From Acidobacteriota bacterium (GTDB taxonomy: Bacteria > Acidobacteriota > Terriglobia > Terriglobales > Acidobacteriaceae): a DNA stretch of 38,240 nt. The notes under the pieces were generated by a model. It had not been told where the DNA came from, did not search any database, and saw only the letters and a list, made by a program, of their open reading frames with translations. The DNA lies in the NCBI GenBank assembly GCA_021800255.1, contig JAJYZC010000034.1, positions 1 to 38,240 of the forward strand. The letters run 5' to 3'. Position 1 is the first letter of the stretch, and each line of letters starts with the position of its first letter. Positions 1 through 9,100 of the stretch are shown in pieces. The translations under genes were made by a program, and so were the position numbers.

Positions 1-1575
1 GTGCTCGACGTGCTCGGCCACTATCCCACGGGAAAAGCTATGCCCTTCGAGCAGAAGCTCTGCATCAACGAGGCGCTGCGGGGCATGATCGCGCTCAGCC
101 TGGCCTTCATTGACGAGGGCGAATTGCGCGCGGACGGGAATGACCATGCCTACGGAGCCGATCTGGATCTGGTAGGCGCCAGCGGCATCGGCATCTTCTA
201 TTTGGCCATGCGCCGCGGGCTCGACTACCTGTATAACGATCCGCACGTCGACAGGAATCGCATTGCGATGACCGGCCAGTCAGGCGGCGGATGGCAGACG
301 CTGATGCTCAGCTCGCTCGATACGCGCGTCAAAGCGGCAATCCCCGTAGCCGGCTTCGCTTCGCTCAGCGGGCGGGTAGCGCGCATCCCCGGCGAGCCGG
401 GCGACTACGAGCAGCTTGCGCCGGACCTGCTCAACGGCCAGGACTATCCAACCTTCACCGCCATGCTCGCGCCCCGGCCGACGCTGGAGATCAACAACGC
501 TGAGGACTCCTGCTGCTTCCGCGCACCGCTGGTAAAGCCGTCCATCTACAGCGCCGTCAAGCCATTCTTCGCTTTGTATGGCAAAGAGGATGCATTCAAA
601 TTCCACGCCGACACAGAGGTTCTGGCCCACAACTATGGCCATGACGACCGGCAGCAAGCCTACCGCTTTCTCGATCAGTGGTTTAACCTTCCCGATCAGC
701 CGGATGAGATTCCGGTGGGCCAGGACTTGAACACCTACAGCCAGCTCGCCGCGGGAGTTCCGGCCGGCAATCTGACCATCCTGGGCTTGGCCCGGCAGTT
801 TGCCTCCCATCTTCAGCATCCGCAGCCGCCGTCAACTCCTCAGACCCGCAAGGCGTGGGCGCGGGCAGAACGTGCAAAGCTCTCCCAGGTTGTCAACTAC
901 CAGCCGGTCACGGTGGCGCATCCCTGGTACGTGACCGACACAGACCATAACACCGTCGAGTCCCTCTCTCTCCGCTTCACCCTCAGCAACGGGCTGAGCG
1001 CAACCGGAGTGTGGATCAAATCAACATGGGCCCCAAAACACGCTCCCATGACCGTCATCCTGAACGATGACGGGCGCGAAGGCGCAGATAAAGAGGTCTG
1101 GGATCACTATCCAGAGGTAGGCTACGCCATAGAGCGGGGCCATCAGGTGCTGGTTCTTTCCATTCTGTTCACCGGCGACGCCAATCCGCACAAGAACATG
1201 ATTGGACGGTTCGGAGACATGATGAATGCCGTGGGCACGCCGCCGCTCGGCCTTGAGGCCGCGCAGTTGATAGGAATCACGCGCTGGGCTCAGCATCGCT
1301 GGAATCCCCCGGCGGTGACGCTTGAAAGCTCCGGCTACCGGATGCAGGTCGTCTCGCTGGTGGCCGGAGCGCTCGAGCCCAGCCTGTTCAAGCGCATCAC
1401 GATCCACGGCGGAATGCGCAGCCTCAGTTACCTTTTGGATACGTCAATCAGTTCCAATCAGGTCCCCGACATGTTCTGCCGGGACTTGTATAAAGACTTT
1501 GACCTCGACATGCTGAAGACGATGGCGGAACCTGCGCACGTGACTGAGCGGGACGAGCTGAGCGGCCGTCCGTGA
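1..1575 (+). CDS. Alpha/beta hydrolase family protein (5' end outside the window)
   Basis: The reading frame is open from the first base, so the true start is probably upstream of the window. The visible 524 residues contain a serine-hydrolase nucleophile elbow, GQSGGG, with Ser94 as the likely nucleophile, inside a stretch typical of the acetyl-xylan-esterase-like or dienelactone-hydrolase-like alpha/beta hydrolases (VDRNRIAMTGQSGGGWQT). A second, less recognisable half follows after about residue 260. It contains HGG and could be a degenerate second hydrolase-like domain. No signal peptide can be judged because the N-terminus is missing. The substrate is unknown; an ester or glycan-linked ester is only a guess from the family. 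The gene converges with the minus-strand gene ending at 1640. Confidence 0.7.
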   Translation: MLDVLGHYPTGKAMPFEQKLCINEALRGMIALSLAFIDEGELRADGNDHAYGADLDLVGASGIGIFYLAMRRGLDYLYNDPHVDRNRIAMTGQSGGGWQTLMLSSLDTRVKAAIPVAGFASLSGRVARIPGEPGDYEQLAPDLLNGQDYPTFTAMLAPRPTLEINNAEDSCCFRAPLVKPSIYSAVKPFFALYGKEDAFKFHADTEVLAHNYGHDDRQQAYRFLDQWFNLPDQPDEIPVGQDLNTYSQLAAGVPAGNLTILGLARQFASHLQHPQPPSTPQTRKAWARAERAKLSQVVNYQPVTVAHPWYVTDTDHNTVESLSLRFTLSNGLSATGVWIKSTWAPKHAPMTVILNDDGREGADKEVWDHYPEVGYAIERGHQVLVLSILFTGDANPHKNMIGRFGDMMNAVGTPPLGLEAAQLIGITRWAQHRWNPPAVTLESSGYRMQVVSLVAGALEPSLFKRITIHGGMRSLSYLLDTSISSNQVPDMFCRDLYKDFDLDMLKTMAEPAHVTERDELSGRP

Positions 1576-1639
1576 CGTTGGCCCAGCGGCAATCGGCCGC
1601 AGAAGACCCACGGAAAGAGCGAACAACAGATGGCTGCCC

Positions 1640-2143
1640 TTACAGTTGCTGGTAGAGCATCGAGTTGCGGTAGCCGAGGAGCATGATTAAGGTCCAGACG
1701 CCCAGGGCCGTGCCGAGGGGAAATTTGATGAGGCTGAGGAAAGCGGCGATGATGGCCACAATCCTTCCCCATTGAGTGTGTTCGAGCAGACCCCATCCGG
1801 CGATTACAGCTAAGACGGCGCGCAGAGAGAGAACGATCCAGACGAAGCGCACCAGAGCGGGGAGCACCCAGACCGGGGGTACGGCGCCGTGCATGTGCAT
1901 CCAAGGCCCGAAGCCGCCCATGAAGAACGTCTTCATGATCGTCAATCCGGCAAAGCCTAGCAGCAGGGAGAGCCCCGCGTAGACGAACCACAAGATGGCC
2001 AGGACCCGCACCTTGCCGGCATAGCCCTCAAGTTGAAATTGATAGCCGGGAACCGGCGGCGCCGGCGGGGCCACGGGGCGGCCGCATTGAGGGCAAAACC
2101 CTTGTCCGGGTGCTAACGCCTGACCACATGCGCTGCAAAACAT
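1640..2143 (-). CDS. Zinc-ribbon membrane protein
   Basis: A 167-residue protein that opens with an N-terminal zinc ribbon of the form CSACG then CPQCG (about residues 3-20). A proline-rich linker (about residues 22-34) leads to several hydrophobic segments, at least three of which are long enough to cross the membrane (around VRVLAILWFVYAGLSLLLGF, VLPALVRFVWIVLSLRAVLA and IVAIIAAFLSLIKFPLG). This zinc-ribbon-plus-multispan arrangement is common in uncharacterised bacterial membrane proteins. The start is supported by an AGGAGG sequence just upstream of the ATG. No specific function can be assigned from sequence. Confidence 0.75.
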   Translation of the reverse strand: MFCSACGQALAPGQGFCPQCGRPVAPPAPPVPGYQFQLEGYAGKVRVLAILWFVYAGLSLLLGFAGLTIMKTFFMGGFGPWMHMHGAVPPVWVLPALVRFVWIVLSLRAVLAVIAGWGLLEHTQWGRIVAIIAAFLSLIKFPLGTALGVWTLIMLLGYRNSMLYQQL

Positions 2144-2230
2144 ACCGCCTCCTTTGCGAACAACGTACTGAGATTACTACGCAAAGACCATGCTTGTGGT
2201 TCCGTTTGCGCGGAGAAAACCGGGTCGCGG

Positions 2231-2307
2231 GCGGCAAACCGGATGAGAGGCCGGCGAAGAGCAGAATCCACGCGTGCAAGCTGCGTTATAGCATTTCCGA
2301 AAATGCC
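2231..2307 (-). pseudogene. Remnant of a second HepT-like gene
   Basis: Read on the minus strand, this stretch encodes GIFGNAITQLARVDSALRRP. It lines up with AIIGEALSQLARVDSDLASH of the intact HepT gene at 2402-2752, sharing the whole QLARVDS block. The flanking parts of a HepT protein, including the catalytic RX4HXY motif, are missing. It lies directly downstream of a duplicated amt tail, so it looks like the decayed end of a second toxin-antitoxin copy. Homology is seen by eye over about 25 codons only. Confidence 0.45.
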
Positions 2308-2311
2308 GTAG

Positions 2312-2361
2312 ATACGCCGGTCTCGATTTACCGGTACGATTCGTCGTGGTGAACGACGAAC
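2312..2361 (-). repeat. Duplicated 3' end of the amt gene
   Basis: This 50-bp block matches 3100-3149 at 48 of 50 positions. The matching copy covers the last codons of amt (ending DESYR-stop) plus about 16 bp of its downstream sequence. In the duplicate the frame reads FVVHHDESYR-stop, against FVIHRDESYR-stop in amt. The two copies flank the MNT-HepT pair, 788 bp apart and in the same orientation. The match stops abruptly on both sides. Confidence 0.9.
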
Positions 2362-2401
2362 CGCACATCTTGCCTGGCTTCTTACTTTTGTGTGCCGCCG
2401 C

Positions 2402-2752
2402 TTATAGATGTTCTCCGCTGCCCATAAGCGCATCGACTTCACGGATGAGAAGGGGCAGTTTCGACTGCACTATATCCCAAACAATCCGGTCATCGATCTG
2501 CGCATAGGCGTGGACAAGAATGTTGCGGAAGGCGACGATGCTGCGAAAGCAGGTAATGTGGGAGGCGAGATCGGAATCCACGCGGGCAAGTTGAGAGAGG
2601 GCCTCGCCGATGATGGCAAAAGCACGCTCGACGGCGAGGCGCAGCATGGGATTGCGCTGGTATTCTGCAAAGTCCCTGCCGGCGGTGAACTGGGCGGCTA
2701 GCCCGGCGGACTCCTGGATGTCGTAAAGATACTTGCGCGCCTCAAGCCGCAT
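2402..2752 (-). CDS. hepT: HepT-like RNase toxin (DUF86 family)
   Basis: This 116-residue, mostly helical protein belongs to the HepT/DUF86 family, the toxin half of MNT-HepT modules. The family's RX4HXY catalytic motif is present as RNILVHAY (Arg76, His81, Tyr83). HepT proteins are HEPN-fold RNases whose active site is blocked when the partner nucleotidyltransferase adds AMP to the motif tyrosine. The start at 2752 is chosen because it begins MRLEARKYLYD, typical of the family, and overlaps the end of the MNT gene by 11 bp, as expected for translational coupling. A longer reading frame to 2818 runs through the MNT gene and is less likely. Its stop codon lies 41 bp before the duplicated amt tail. 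Confidence 0.88.
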   Translation of the reverse strand: MRLEARKYLYDIQESAGLAAQFTAGRDFAEYQRNPMLRLAVERAFAIIGEALSQLARVDSDLASHITCFRSIVAFRNILVHAYAQIDDRIVWDIVQSKLPLLIREVDALMGSGEHL

Positions 2753-3089
2753 AGAGAAGGCTCTTGCGTTGCTCAACGCTCTGGCGGAAGTAAGGATTGC
2801 GGATGGCCGAGGGAACAACTAAGTCTACAGCCCGCCCGAAGAGATGCTCCAGCGCCTCTTTGAAGCCCAAAAAAGCATCTGCGTATGCGCCCGCCGGAAG
2901 CGGTCCAAACTCGACCAGGAAATCGAGATCGCTCTGCGCGGGGTCGAAAGCGCTGCTCAGGGCCGATCCGAAAAGCTCCAGCCGCTGGACGTGGAAGTTG
3001 CGGCAGAGCTGCGCCAACTCGGACCGCTGCGCGGCAATTGCAGGCAAATCGCCGGCGGCTTCAGCTTCCGGAGTGCGGAGAACGGCCAT
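2742..3089 (-). CDS. mntA: MNT-type nucleotidyltransferase antitoxin
   Basis: A 115-residue minimal nucleotidyltransferase with the signature GS-x10-DxD: Gly41-Ser42, then Asp54 and Asp56 in LFGSALSS and QSDLDFLVEF. Proteins of this family act as antitoxins that adenylylate their HepT partner. The gene is read just before, and overlapping, hepT, which is the usual order. The ATG at 3089 lies 26 bp after the amt stop codon on the same strand, so it may be co-transcribed with amt. No clear ribosome binding site precedes it. The frame stays open upstream through the amt gene, but that extension is low-complexity arginine-rich sequence and is read as a shadow of amt. Confidence 0.87.
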   Translation of the reverse strand: MAVLRTPEAEAAGDLPAIAAQRSELAQLCRNFHVQRLELFGSALSSAFDPAQSDLDFLVEFGPLPAGAYADAFLGFKEALEHLFGRAVDLVVPSAIRNPYFRQSVEQRKSLLYAA

Positions 3090-3115
3090 GGATACGATAA
3101 TACGCCGGTCTCGAT

Positions 3116-4411
3116 TTACCGGTACGATTCGTCGCGGTGAATGACGAACTCGGGATAAGCGCCGCCGCCGAGTTCGTGCAGGTCCATGCCGATGCGCTCG
3201 CCTTCGGGATCGACACGGAAGGGCACGATGCGATTGAGAAGCGCGAAGAGCAGGTAGACCAAAGGCAAAATCACGCCCACCAGAGCGGCGATGCCGGTGA
3301 GTTGAGCGAGGAGCTGGCCCGGCCGGTGCGCGAAGAGGCCGGCGGCGAAGAGACCCCAGAGACCGGCGGCGCCGTGAACGGTGATGGCGCCTGAGGGGTC
3401 GTCGATGGAGAGCGCCAGCTCCAGCAATTCGACCAGCAAGGGCGTGAAGATGCCGGCGCAGGCGCCGGTGAAGATCGCTTCGCCAGGCGTGACGAGAGCG
3501 GCGCAGGCGCTGGAGGCGACCAGGCCGGCCAGCCAGCCGTTGGCACAGAGACTGGCGTCGGGCTTGCCGAAGCGGATACGGGTGACGGCGAAGGTGGCCG
3601 CGAGCGACGCCGCGGCGGACAGCAATGTGTTGATCACCGTGCTGGGCAGCGCGGCCAGCGGCGCGCGCAGCCACAGGATCGCGCCGGCGGCGTTCCAGGC
3701 CAGCCAGCCGGTGAAGGCGAGCAGGCAGCCGAAGAGCACATAGGCGGCGTTGTGGCCGGGCATGGCCGTGGAAAGCCCTTCGTTGGGGAATTTGCCGCGG
3801 CGGGGTCCGGCGATCCAGACCACGGCCAGGGCGCTCAGGCCGCCCAGGGCATGAACGGTGGCCGCACCGCCGGGGTCGAGGAAGCCCGCTCCAAGGGAAA
3901 AGTTGAGGCCAAGCTGAGCCAACCAGCCGCCGTCCCAGATCCAATGCGCGAGCAGAGGAAAGACAATGGCGGCGAGAATGGCTGCGGCGGCCAGACCGGC
4001 GGCGAGACGCCAGCGGTCGGCACCCGAGCCCCAGGGCAGCATCGCGGCCATGGCAACGGCCAGGAACTCGAAGAGGAGCGCGAGCTGCGCATGAAGCGGA
4101 GCGGCGGCGAAGCCGCCTAGGGGAAACGCTCCCTCGCCCAGCCAGTTCCAGGGTTTGCCGGCCAGGTGAAAGACATGGCCCGCGCCGCCGGGCAGGCAGC
4201 CGGCGAAGGCCGCGCCGACGAGGGCGAAGACGAGGGCGCTAACAGACATAATGGCCAGATTGCCGAGCAGGGCCTGAGCAGCGGAACGCGAGCGGCCCAG
4301 TCCCGCATTGACAAGCGCGACGCCGGCCACAGCCAGCGGGGCCACGAGCAGAAGGGCGAGGGTGAGCGCAAAAACCGCATCGCTCATCCGGGGGAGCGGA
4401 GCGGCGTTCAT
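3116..4411 (-). CDS. amt: Ammonium transporter, Amt family
   Basis: This 431-residue polytopic membrane protein has the Amt pore signatures. Asp179 and His187 lie in FLDPGGAATVHALGG, and the second pore histidine, His346, lies in DDPSGAITVHGAAGLWG. Together they give the twin-histidine pore and the conserved aspartate. HWIWDGGWL (about 156-164) matches the conserved tryptophan region, and the C-terminal cytoplasmic tail RVDPEGERIGMDLHELGGGAYPE is typical of Amt proteins regulated by PII. It should conduct ammonium across the inner membrane. No glnK gene is adjacent. A small membrane protein gene overlaps its start by 4 bp, and MNT-HepT follows 26 bp downstream. The last 11 codons are duplicated at 2312-2361. 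Confidence 0.93.
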   Translation of the reverse strand: MNAAPLPRMSDAVFALTLALLLVAPLAVAGVALVNAGLGRSRSAAQALLGNLAIMSVSALVFALVGAAFAGCLPGGAGHVFHLAGKPWNWLGEGAFPLGGFAAAPLHAQLALLFEFLAVAMAAMLPWGSGADRWRLAAGLAAAAILAAIVFPLLAHWIWDGGWLAQLGLNFSLGAGFLDPGGAATVHALGGLSALAVVWIAGPRRGKFPNEGLSTAMPGHNAAYVLFGCLLAFTGWLAWNAAGAILWLRAPLAALPSTVINTLLSAAASLAATFAVTRIRFGKPDASLCANGWLAGLVASSACAALVTPGEAIFTGACAGIFTPLLVELLELALSIDDPSGAITVHGAAGLWGLFAAGLFAHRPGQLLAQLTGIAALVGVILPLVYLLFALLNRIVPFRVDPEGERIGMDLHELGGGAYPEFVIHRDESYR

Positions 4412-4590
4412 AAGCGTCTCTCTTGGCGCGGTGGCATGTGACCGCGCACCGCGACCGCCAGGCCAAGTCCCTCAACCGCCAGACCGCAGACCACGAAGAC
4501 GGCTCGTCCGAACGCGCTGGGGAAGAGCACCAGTGCGGCGATGGAGAGAAAGAACCCGGCTGGCAGGACCAGCAACCCGGCGTATTTCAT
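4408..4590 (-). CDS. Small two-helix membrane protein preceding amt
   Basis: A 60-residue open frame encoding two hydrophobic helices, about residues 4-24 (AGLLVLPAGFFLSIAALVLF) and 30-48, followed by a basic tail ending RQERRL. Its last four bases overlap the amt start codon (ATGA type), which is good evidence for real, coupled translation. A GATGAGAG sequence precedes the ATG. I do not recognise a named family. By context it may be an accessory or hypothetical membrane partner of the ammonium transporter; that is inference. Confidence 0.65.
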   Translation of the reverse strand: MKYAGLLVLPAGFFLSIAALVLFPSAFGRAVFVVCGLAVEGLGLAVAVRGHMPPRQERRL

Positions 4591-5047
4591 GCGCTCTCAT
4601 CCTTGTTGCTTCTGATCTCGGGTTTTGCACAGGCGTTGCGAGCGATGCGGGGGAACACTCCTGGCGCCGAACCCGGCCGGCCCGCGCAAAAAGGGCTTTC
4701 CTGAAAACGAGTGTTACGCCTCTACAAATTCTAAAGCACCTGGCAGCTTCGATTGCGCCGGTGAGTGGGGCGGCCAGCGGATATGTGACGCTCACTGGAC
4801 GTTAGCTTCGAACGGTGAGCCAGTAACTCAATATGGGCGAAGATCTTTGGCCAACGATACAAGGGGAAAAGACGGCGTGACATCCATGCTCTCGTTCCCG
4901 GGGGAACAGCCAGAGGCAGTTGAACGGCCGAACGGACGGCTTTTCTTGCTGGTAAGTAATTTAAAATCAGCAGATACATGCGCCCGTCGGACCGCTTATA
5001 CCACGAGGCGAACATTTGAGGCTTGGTCAAGGTTCCTTCTTACTTAC

Positions 5048-5079
5048 AGTTCGTGTTTGCTCTAGTTCGTGTTTGCTCT
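5048..5079. repeat. Perfect 16-bp tandem duplication
   Basis: The sequence agttcgtgtttgctct occurs twice, at 5048-5063 and 5064-5079, with no mismatch and no gap. It lies about 60 bp upstream of the proposed act promoter. It may be a doubled regulator site or simply a recent slippage event. Confidence 0.85.
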
Positions 5080-5139
5080 ATATGAGAGGCAAATTGATTC
5101 AGATTGGGCAGGATTCTGAAAAATTATTCGCTCAGGAGC

Positions 5140-5167
5140 TTGCAATTACAACGCACGGTGCTATAGT
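5140..5167 (+). promoter_or_regulatory. Putative sigma-70 promoter of the act operon
   Basis: TTGCAA at 5140-5145 and TATAGT at 5162-5167 are separated by 16 bp, inside an AT-rich stretch about 120 bp before actA. The -10 box matches consensus at 5 of 6 positions and the -35 at 4 of 6. No other plus-strand promoter of similar quality was seen in the region. Confidence 0.45.
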
Positions 5168-5289
5168 GACTTTTTTGGGCTATTTTACTTCCCTAGTTGT
5201 TGTATGCCCAAGTTCCAACTTTGTACATCGCACGTGTGACCGCGAGCACAGCGGCCGCATTCCTATATGTAATCGAGCAGGGATAATTC

Positions 5290-6177
5290 ATGCCGCAGAT
5301 ATTCGACCGTAGCTCCAATGCTTTGGCGCGCGCCAGCCTTGTCTTGACGGGACTGATTGTAATTGCCCTGGGAGTGACGCTGGACCAGCTCCAGCGGTCG
5401 CCCTGGGTCACGCGGCAGGGTCAGCGTCCGGATCAGCCGATTCCGTTCAGTCACGAGCATCACGTAATGGGGCTGGGGCTGCAGTGCCAGTATTGCCATA
5501 CCACGGTGGAGGTTTCCAGCTATGCGGGGATTCCGCCCACGCGGACCTGCATGAACTGCCACTCACAGATCTGGACGGACGCGCAACTGCTCCAGCCGGT
5601 ACGCCAGAGCTGGGTTACCGGCCAATCGATTCCCTGGATCCGGGTGCACGATCTGCCCGATTTTGTCTATTTCAACCACGCCATTCACGTCAATAAGGGC
5701 ATCGGCTGCGCGACCTGCCACGGCCGCGTGGACGAGATGCCGTTGATGTACGAGCAAAACACGTTGCAGATGGAGTGGTGCTTAAACTGCCATCGTGATC
5801 CGGCCAAGAACCTGCGCCCGGCGAGCGAAATCTACAACATGGCATGGAAGGGACCCTCTGAGGATCACCCGGTGTGGTGCTCGGCGTTGCCGGACAAAAC
5901 CGGTGTGCCCACAGCCCAGCTTGTGAATTGCGTGACCCGAGACCCGAGCCAGGACCCATTGGCTGAGGAGACGGCCCTGCTGGAGGCGCCTGTGGTAGGC
6001 GCGCAAGCGGCGACGGTTGCGGATAGCGTGGCCGGAGATGCCAGTCCGCCGATGCCGCCAGCCGCGCCGGTTTATCGGAAGTTCACGAGCCAGGACGCGC
6101 TGGGCAGCTTTCTGCTTGTTCACTACAAGATTAAGACGCCCAAGGAACTGACCAACTGCGAGACCTGCCACCGATGA
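5290..6177 (+). CDS. actA: ActA, pentaheme cytochrome c subunit of alternative complex III
   Basis: A 295-residue protein with one N-terminal membrane helix (about residues 13-32) and exactly five CXXCH heme-binding motifs: CQYCH (66-70), CMNCH (87-91), CATCH (140-144), CLNCH (164-168) and CETCH (290-294, at the very C-terminus). This matches the cytochrome c3/c7-like ActA subunit, which takes electrons from the iron-sulfur chain of ActB at the periplasmic face and passes them toward ActE or the oxidase. A long spacer of about 120 residues separates hemes 4 and 5. The stop codon overlaps the actB start (ATGA), showing tight coupling. It is the first gene of the act-cox operon. Confidence 0.95.
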   Translation: MPQIFDRSSNALARASLVLTGLIVIALGVTLDQLQRSPWVTRQGQRPDQPIPFSHEHHVMGLGLQCQYCHTTVEVSSYAGIPPTRTCMNCHSQIWTDAQLLQPVRQSWVTGQSIPWIRVHDLPDFVYFNHAIHVNKGIGCATCHGRVDEMPLMYEQNTLQMEWCLNCHRDPAKNLRPASEIYNMAWKGPSEDHPVWCSALPDKTGVPTAQLVNCVTRDPSQDPLAEETALLEAPVVGAQAATVADSVAGDASPPMPPAAPVYRKFTSQDALGSFLLVHYKIKTPKELTNCETCHR

Positions 6178-9100
6178 ACGGGCGAGAGATGAACCCGGCC
6201 GCGAACCATGCGCCGAATGAAACGGGGAATGCCGTGGACAACAAGGAGAAGATCGCTCAGCCCGCCGAGGGCCGGCCCGGCAAGCCGATGACGCTGGCCG
6301 AGGTGCGCCAGGAGTTGAAAAGCGCAAAGGGCAAGTCCGCCGCGGCGGCCAAGCGAGTTCCAGCGGCGCAGGCGAAGACCGGTTTGCGCGGGCCGCAGTT
6401 CTGGCGGTCGCTGGACGAGCTGGCCGACACGCCGGAGTTCCGGGAAGCGGTAGACAAGGAGTTTCCTTCGGCGGCTCCGGAGTGGGTCGATCCGGTTTCG
6501 CGGCGCGGCTTCCTGAAGCTGATGGGCGCATCGGTTGCGCTGGCCGGCCTGGCTGGCTGCACCAAGCAGCCCGAAGAGACGATTTACCCCTACGTCAGAG
6601 CGCCCCGAGACCTGGTGCTGGGCAAGTCGATGTACTTCGCCACCGCGCACCCGTTTACAACCGGCGCGGTGCCGTTGCTGATAAAGAGCTCGGAGTTCCG
6701 GCCCATCAAGGTGGATGGCAACCCGGAGCACCCCTACAACCAGGGCGGCTCGGACCCGTTTTCGCAGGGAACGCTGCTGGCGATGTACGATCCCGACCGC
6801 TCGCAGCACGTGCTCTACCGCGGAGAACCCCGGGAGTGGGGAGATTTTGTCGAGGCGCTGCAGAAGAAGGTGACTTCGACCAAGGACGGCACGGGCATCT
6901 ACTTTCTGAGCGCGACCATCACTTCGCCCACGCTGGCGCGGCAATGGCAAGCGGTCCAGGCGGCGTGGCCGAAGGCCAGGCTGGCGCAGTACGACCCGGC
7001 GCTGGCGGGAACGGCGGCCGAAAAAGGCATCAACGTTCAATATGATCTGGCGGCCGCGGATGTGATCGTCTCGCTGGATGCGGATTTCCTTTCCGGCGCG
7101 GCCTGTCCCGGCTTCCACCGCCTGGTGCGCGACTACGCGAACCGGCGCCGGCGGCCGGCGGATGGATGGAACCGACTGTACTCTGTCGAGAGCTCGACGA
7201 CCACCACGGGCATGAAGGCCGAGCACCGGCTGCGGCTGCGGGCGAGCGAGATTCCGGCCTTCACGGCGGAGCTGGCCAAGGCTGTGGGCGTAGCGGGAGT
7301 GAACCCGCCGGCGTGGGAGTGGAGCCGCGGCGAGCAGGAGTATCTGGCCGCGCTGGCGGCGGACCTGAAGGCCCACGCCGGCAAATGTGCGGTGCTTCCG
7401 GGGCTTTATCAGGACGCATCGGTCAGCGAGCTGGCGCTGGCCATCAACAGCGCCCTCGGCAATATCGGCAAGACGGTTTTTGTTTCCGCGGATACAGTGA
7501 ACCCGCTGCCCAGCGATCAGTTTGCGGACCTCAAGGCGCTGGTGAGCGATCTGAACGCTGGCAAAGTGGACTGGCTCGTTATTCTGGACTCCAATCCTAT
7601 CTATACCGCGCCCGCCGATCTGCAATTTCTATCGGCCTTTAACAAGGCCAAGACCACCGTGCATCTCGGCGCGCACCTCGACGAAACGGGGCAAATCTCT
7701 GACTGGCACATCAATTCCGCGCACTATCTGGAGTCGTGGAGCGATTGCCGCGCCTACGACGGAACAGTTTCGATTGTGCAGCCGATGATCGCGCCGCTCT
7801 ATAACGGCCACACGGCGCACGAGGTTTTGCAGGCGTTGCTGCTCAACGACCCCTTCTTGAGCGCCCATGATGCGGTGCGCGAGACGTGGCTGGCGGCGAT
7901 CCAGAAGAACGAGACCGTGCCCGGCGATGCGGAGATGGGCTGGCGCAAGGTGCTCCACGACGGCTGGATTGAGGGAACGGCATTCGACAAGACGGCCAAA
8001 GTAAACGTGGAGGCGGCGTTTCACGGCGCCGTTCCCGCGCCCACGCCTAAGGAGTCCATTGAGATCATCTTCCGGCCCGACCCGAACGTCTACGATGGGC
8101 GCTGGAGTAATGTCGGCTGGCTGCAGGAGCTGCCCAAGCCCATCACCAATCTGAGCTGGGACAACGCGGCCATCGTCTCCGGAGCTACGCTGACCCGGCT
8201 GGGCCTGGTGGAGCAGGACATTGTGGAGCTGTCTGTCGGCGAGGGCAAAGTGCGGGCGCCGGTGATCGTGGCTCCCGGCCATCCCGATAATTCGGTGACC
8301 GTGTACCTGGGCTACGGGCGCGAGTTTGCCGGGCGGGCCGGCTCGGGGCAAGGCTTCAATGCGTATCTGATCCGCAATACCTGGGCGCCGTTTTACGCCA
8401 CGGGTTCCATCCGCCAGGTGCCGGGCAAGTGGGGCGTGGCCATCACCAAGAGCCACTATCAGGACCATCGCGGCAAGCTCTTCGGCCAGCAGGGCGACGG
8501 CAACAACTCGCTTGAGGCCGATGAGGCGCTGGGGCCGCGCGGCATCATCCGCTACGCCACGCTGGAGGAGTTCAAGGCCGACCCCAACTTCGCCCACGAG
8601 GGCATCAATCACGAAACGCCCGGCAGAGATACGTCGCTGTTTCCCAATTGGCCGTACAACGAATATGCCTGGGGCCTGTCGATCGACATGAACAGTTGCA
8701 CCGGGTGCAATGCCTGCATCGTGAGCTGCTACGCGGAAAACAACATCGCGGTGGTGGGCAAGCAGCAGGCGCGCATCGGGCGCATTATGCAATGGCTGCG
8801 CATCGACACCTACTTCGAAGGCGACCTGTCGGCGCCGCGAGCCCACTTCCAGCCCATGAACTGCCAGCAGTGCGAGAATGCGCCGTGCGAGATCGTCTGC
8901 CCGGTGGGCGCCACTGTGCACTCGCCGGACGGGTTGAACGTGCAGGTCTACAACCGCTGCGTGGGCACGCGCTATTGCTCCAACAACTGCCCCTACAAGG
9001 TGCGGCGCTTCAACTTCCTGCTCTACTCCGACTATGAAACGCCCAGCCTGAAGCTGATGCGCAACCCCGACGTGACGGTGCGCTCGCGCGGCGTGATGGA

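Larger units (their letters stand above)
4591..5289. other. 700-bp divergent intergenic region without a convincing gene
   Basis: The region separates the minus-strand amt operon from the plus-strand act operon, so it should carry promoters for both. Open frames exist in it, but none has a recognisable protein, a good ribosome binding site or a codon pattern like the neighbours. The right half (from about 4950) is clearly AT-richer than the surroundings, as expected for a regulatory region. It holds a perfect 16-bp tandem duplication at 5048-5079 and a plausible sigma-70 promoter at 5140-5167. Confidence 0.6.

Noticed and set aside
3090..3115. Intrinsic terminator between amt and MNT.
   Set aside because: No stem with a T run was found in the 26-bp gap, so read-through from amt into MNT-HepT is more likely.
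2742..3944. A 400-codon open frame on the minus strand covering MNT and running back through amt.
   Set aside because: Everything before the ATG at 3089 is low-complexity arginine-rich sequence in a shadow frame of amt; only the last 115 codons are a real protein.
4308..5065. Overlapping plus-strand open frames between amt and actA.
   Set aside because: They are either antisense shadows of amt and its small neighbour or have no ribosome binding site, family similarity or consistent codon use.
5235..5250. CRP-like palindrome TGTGACCGCGAGCACA upstream of actA.
   Set aside because: It has a mismatch in the second half-site and lies downstream of the best promoter candidate, with no -10 box at a suitable distance. 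It may be real, but support is too weak to list.
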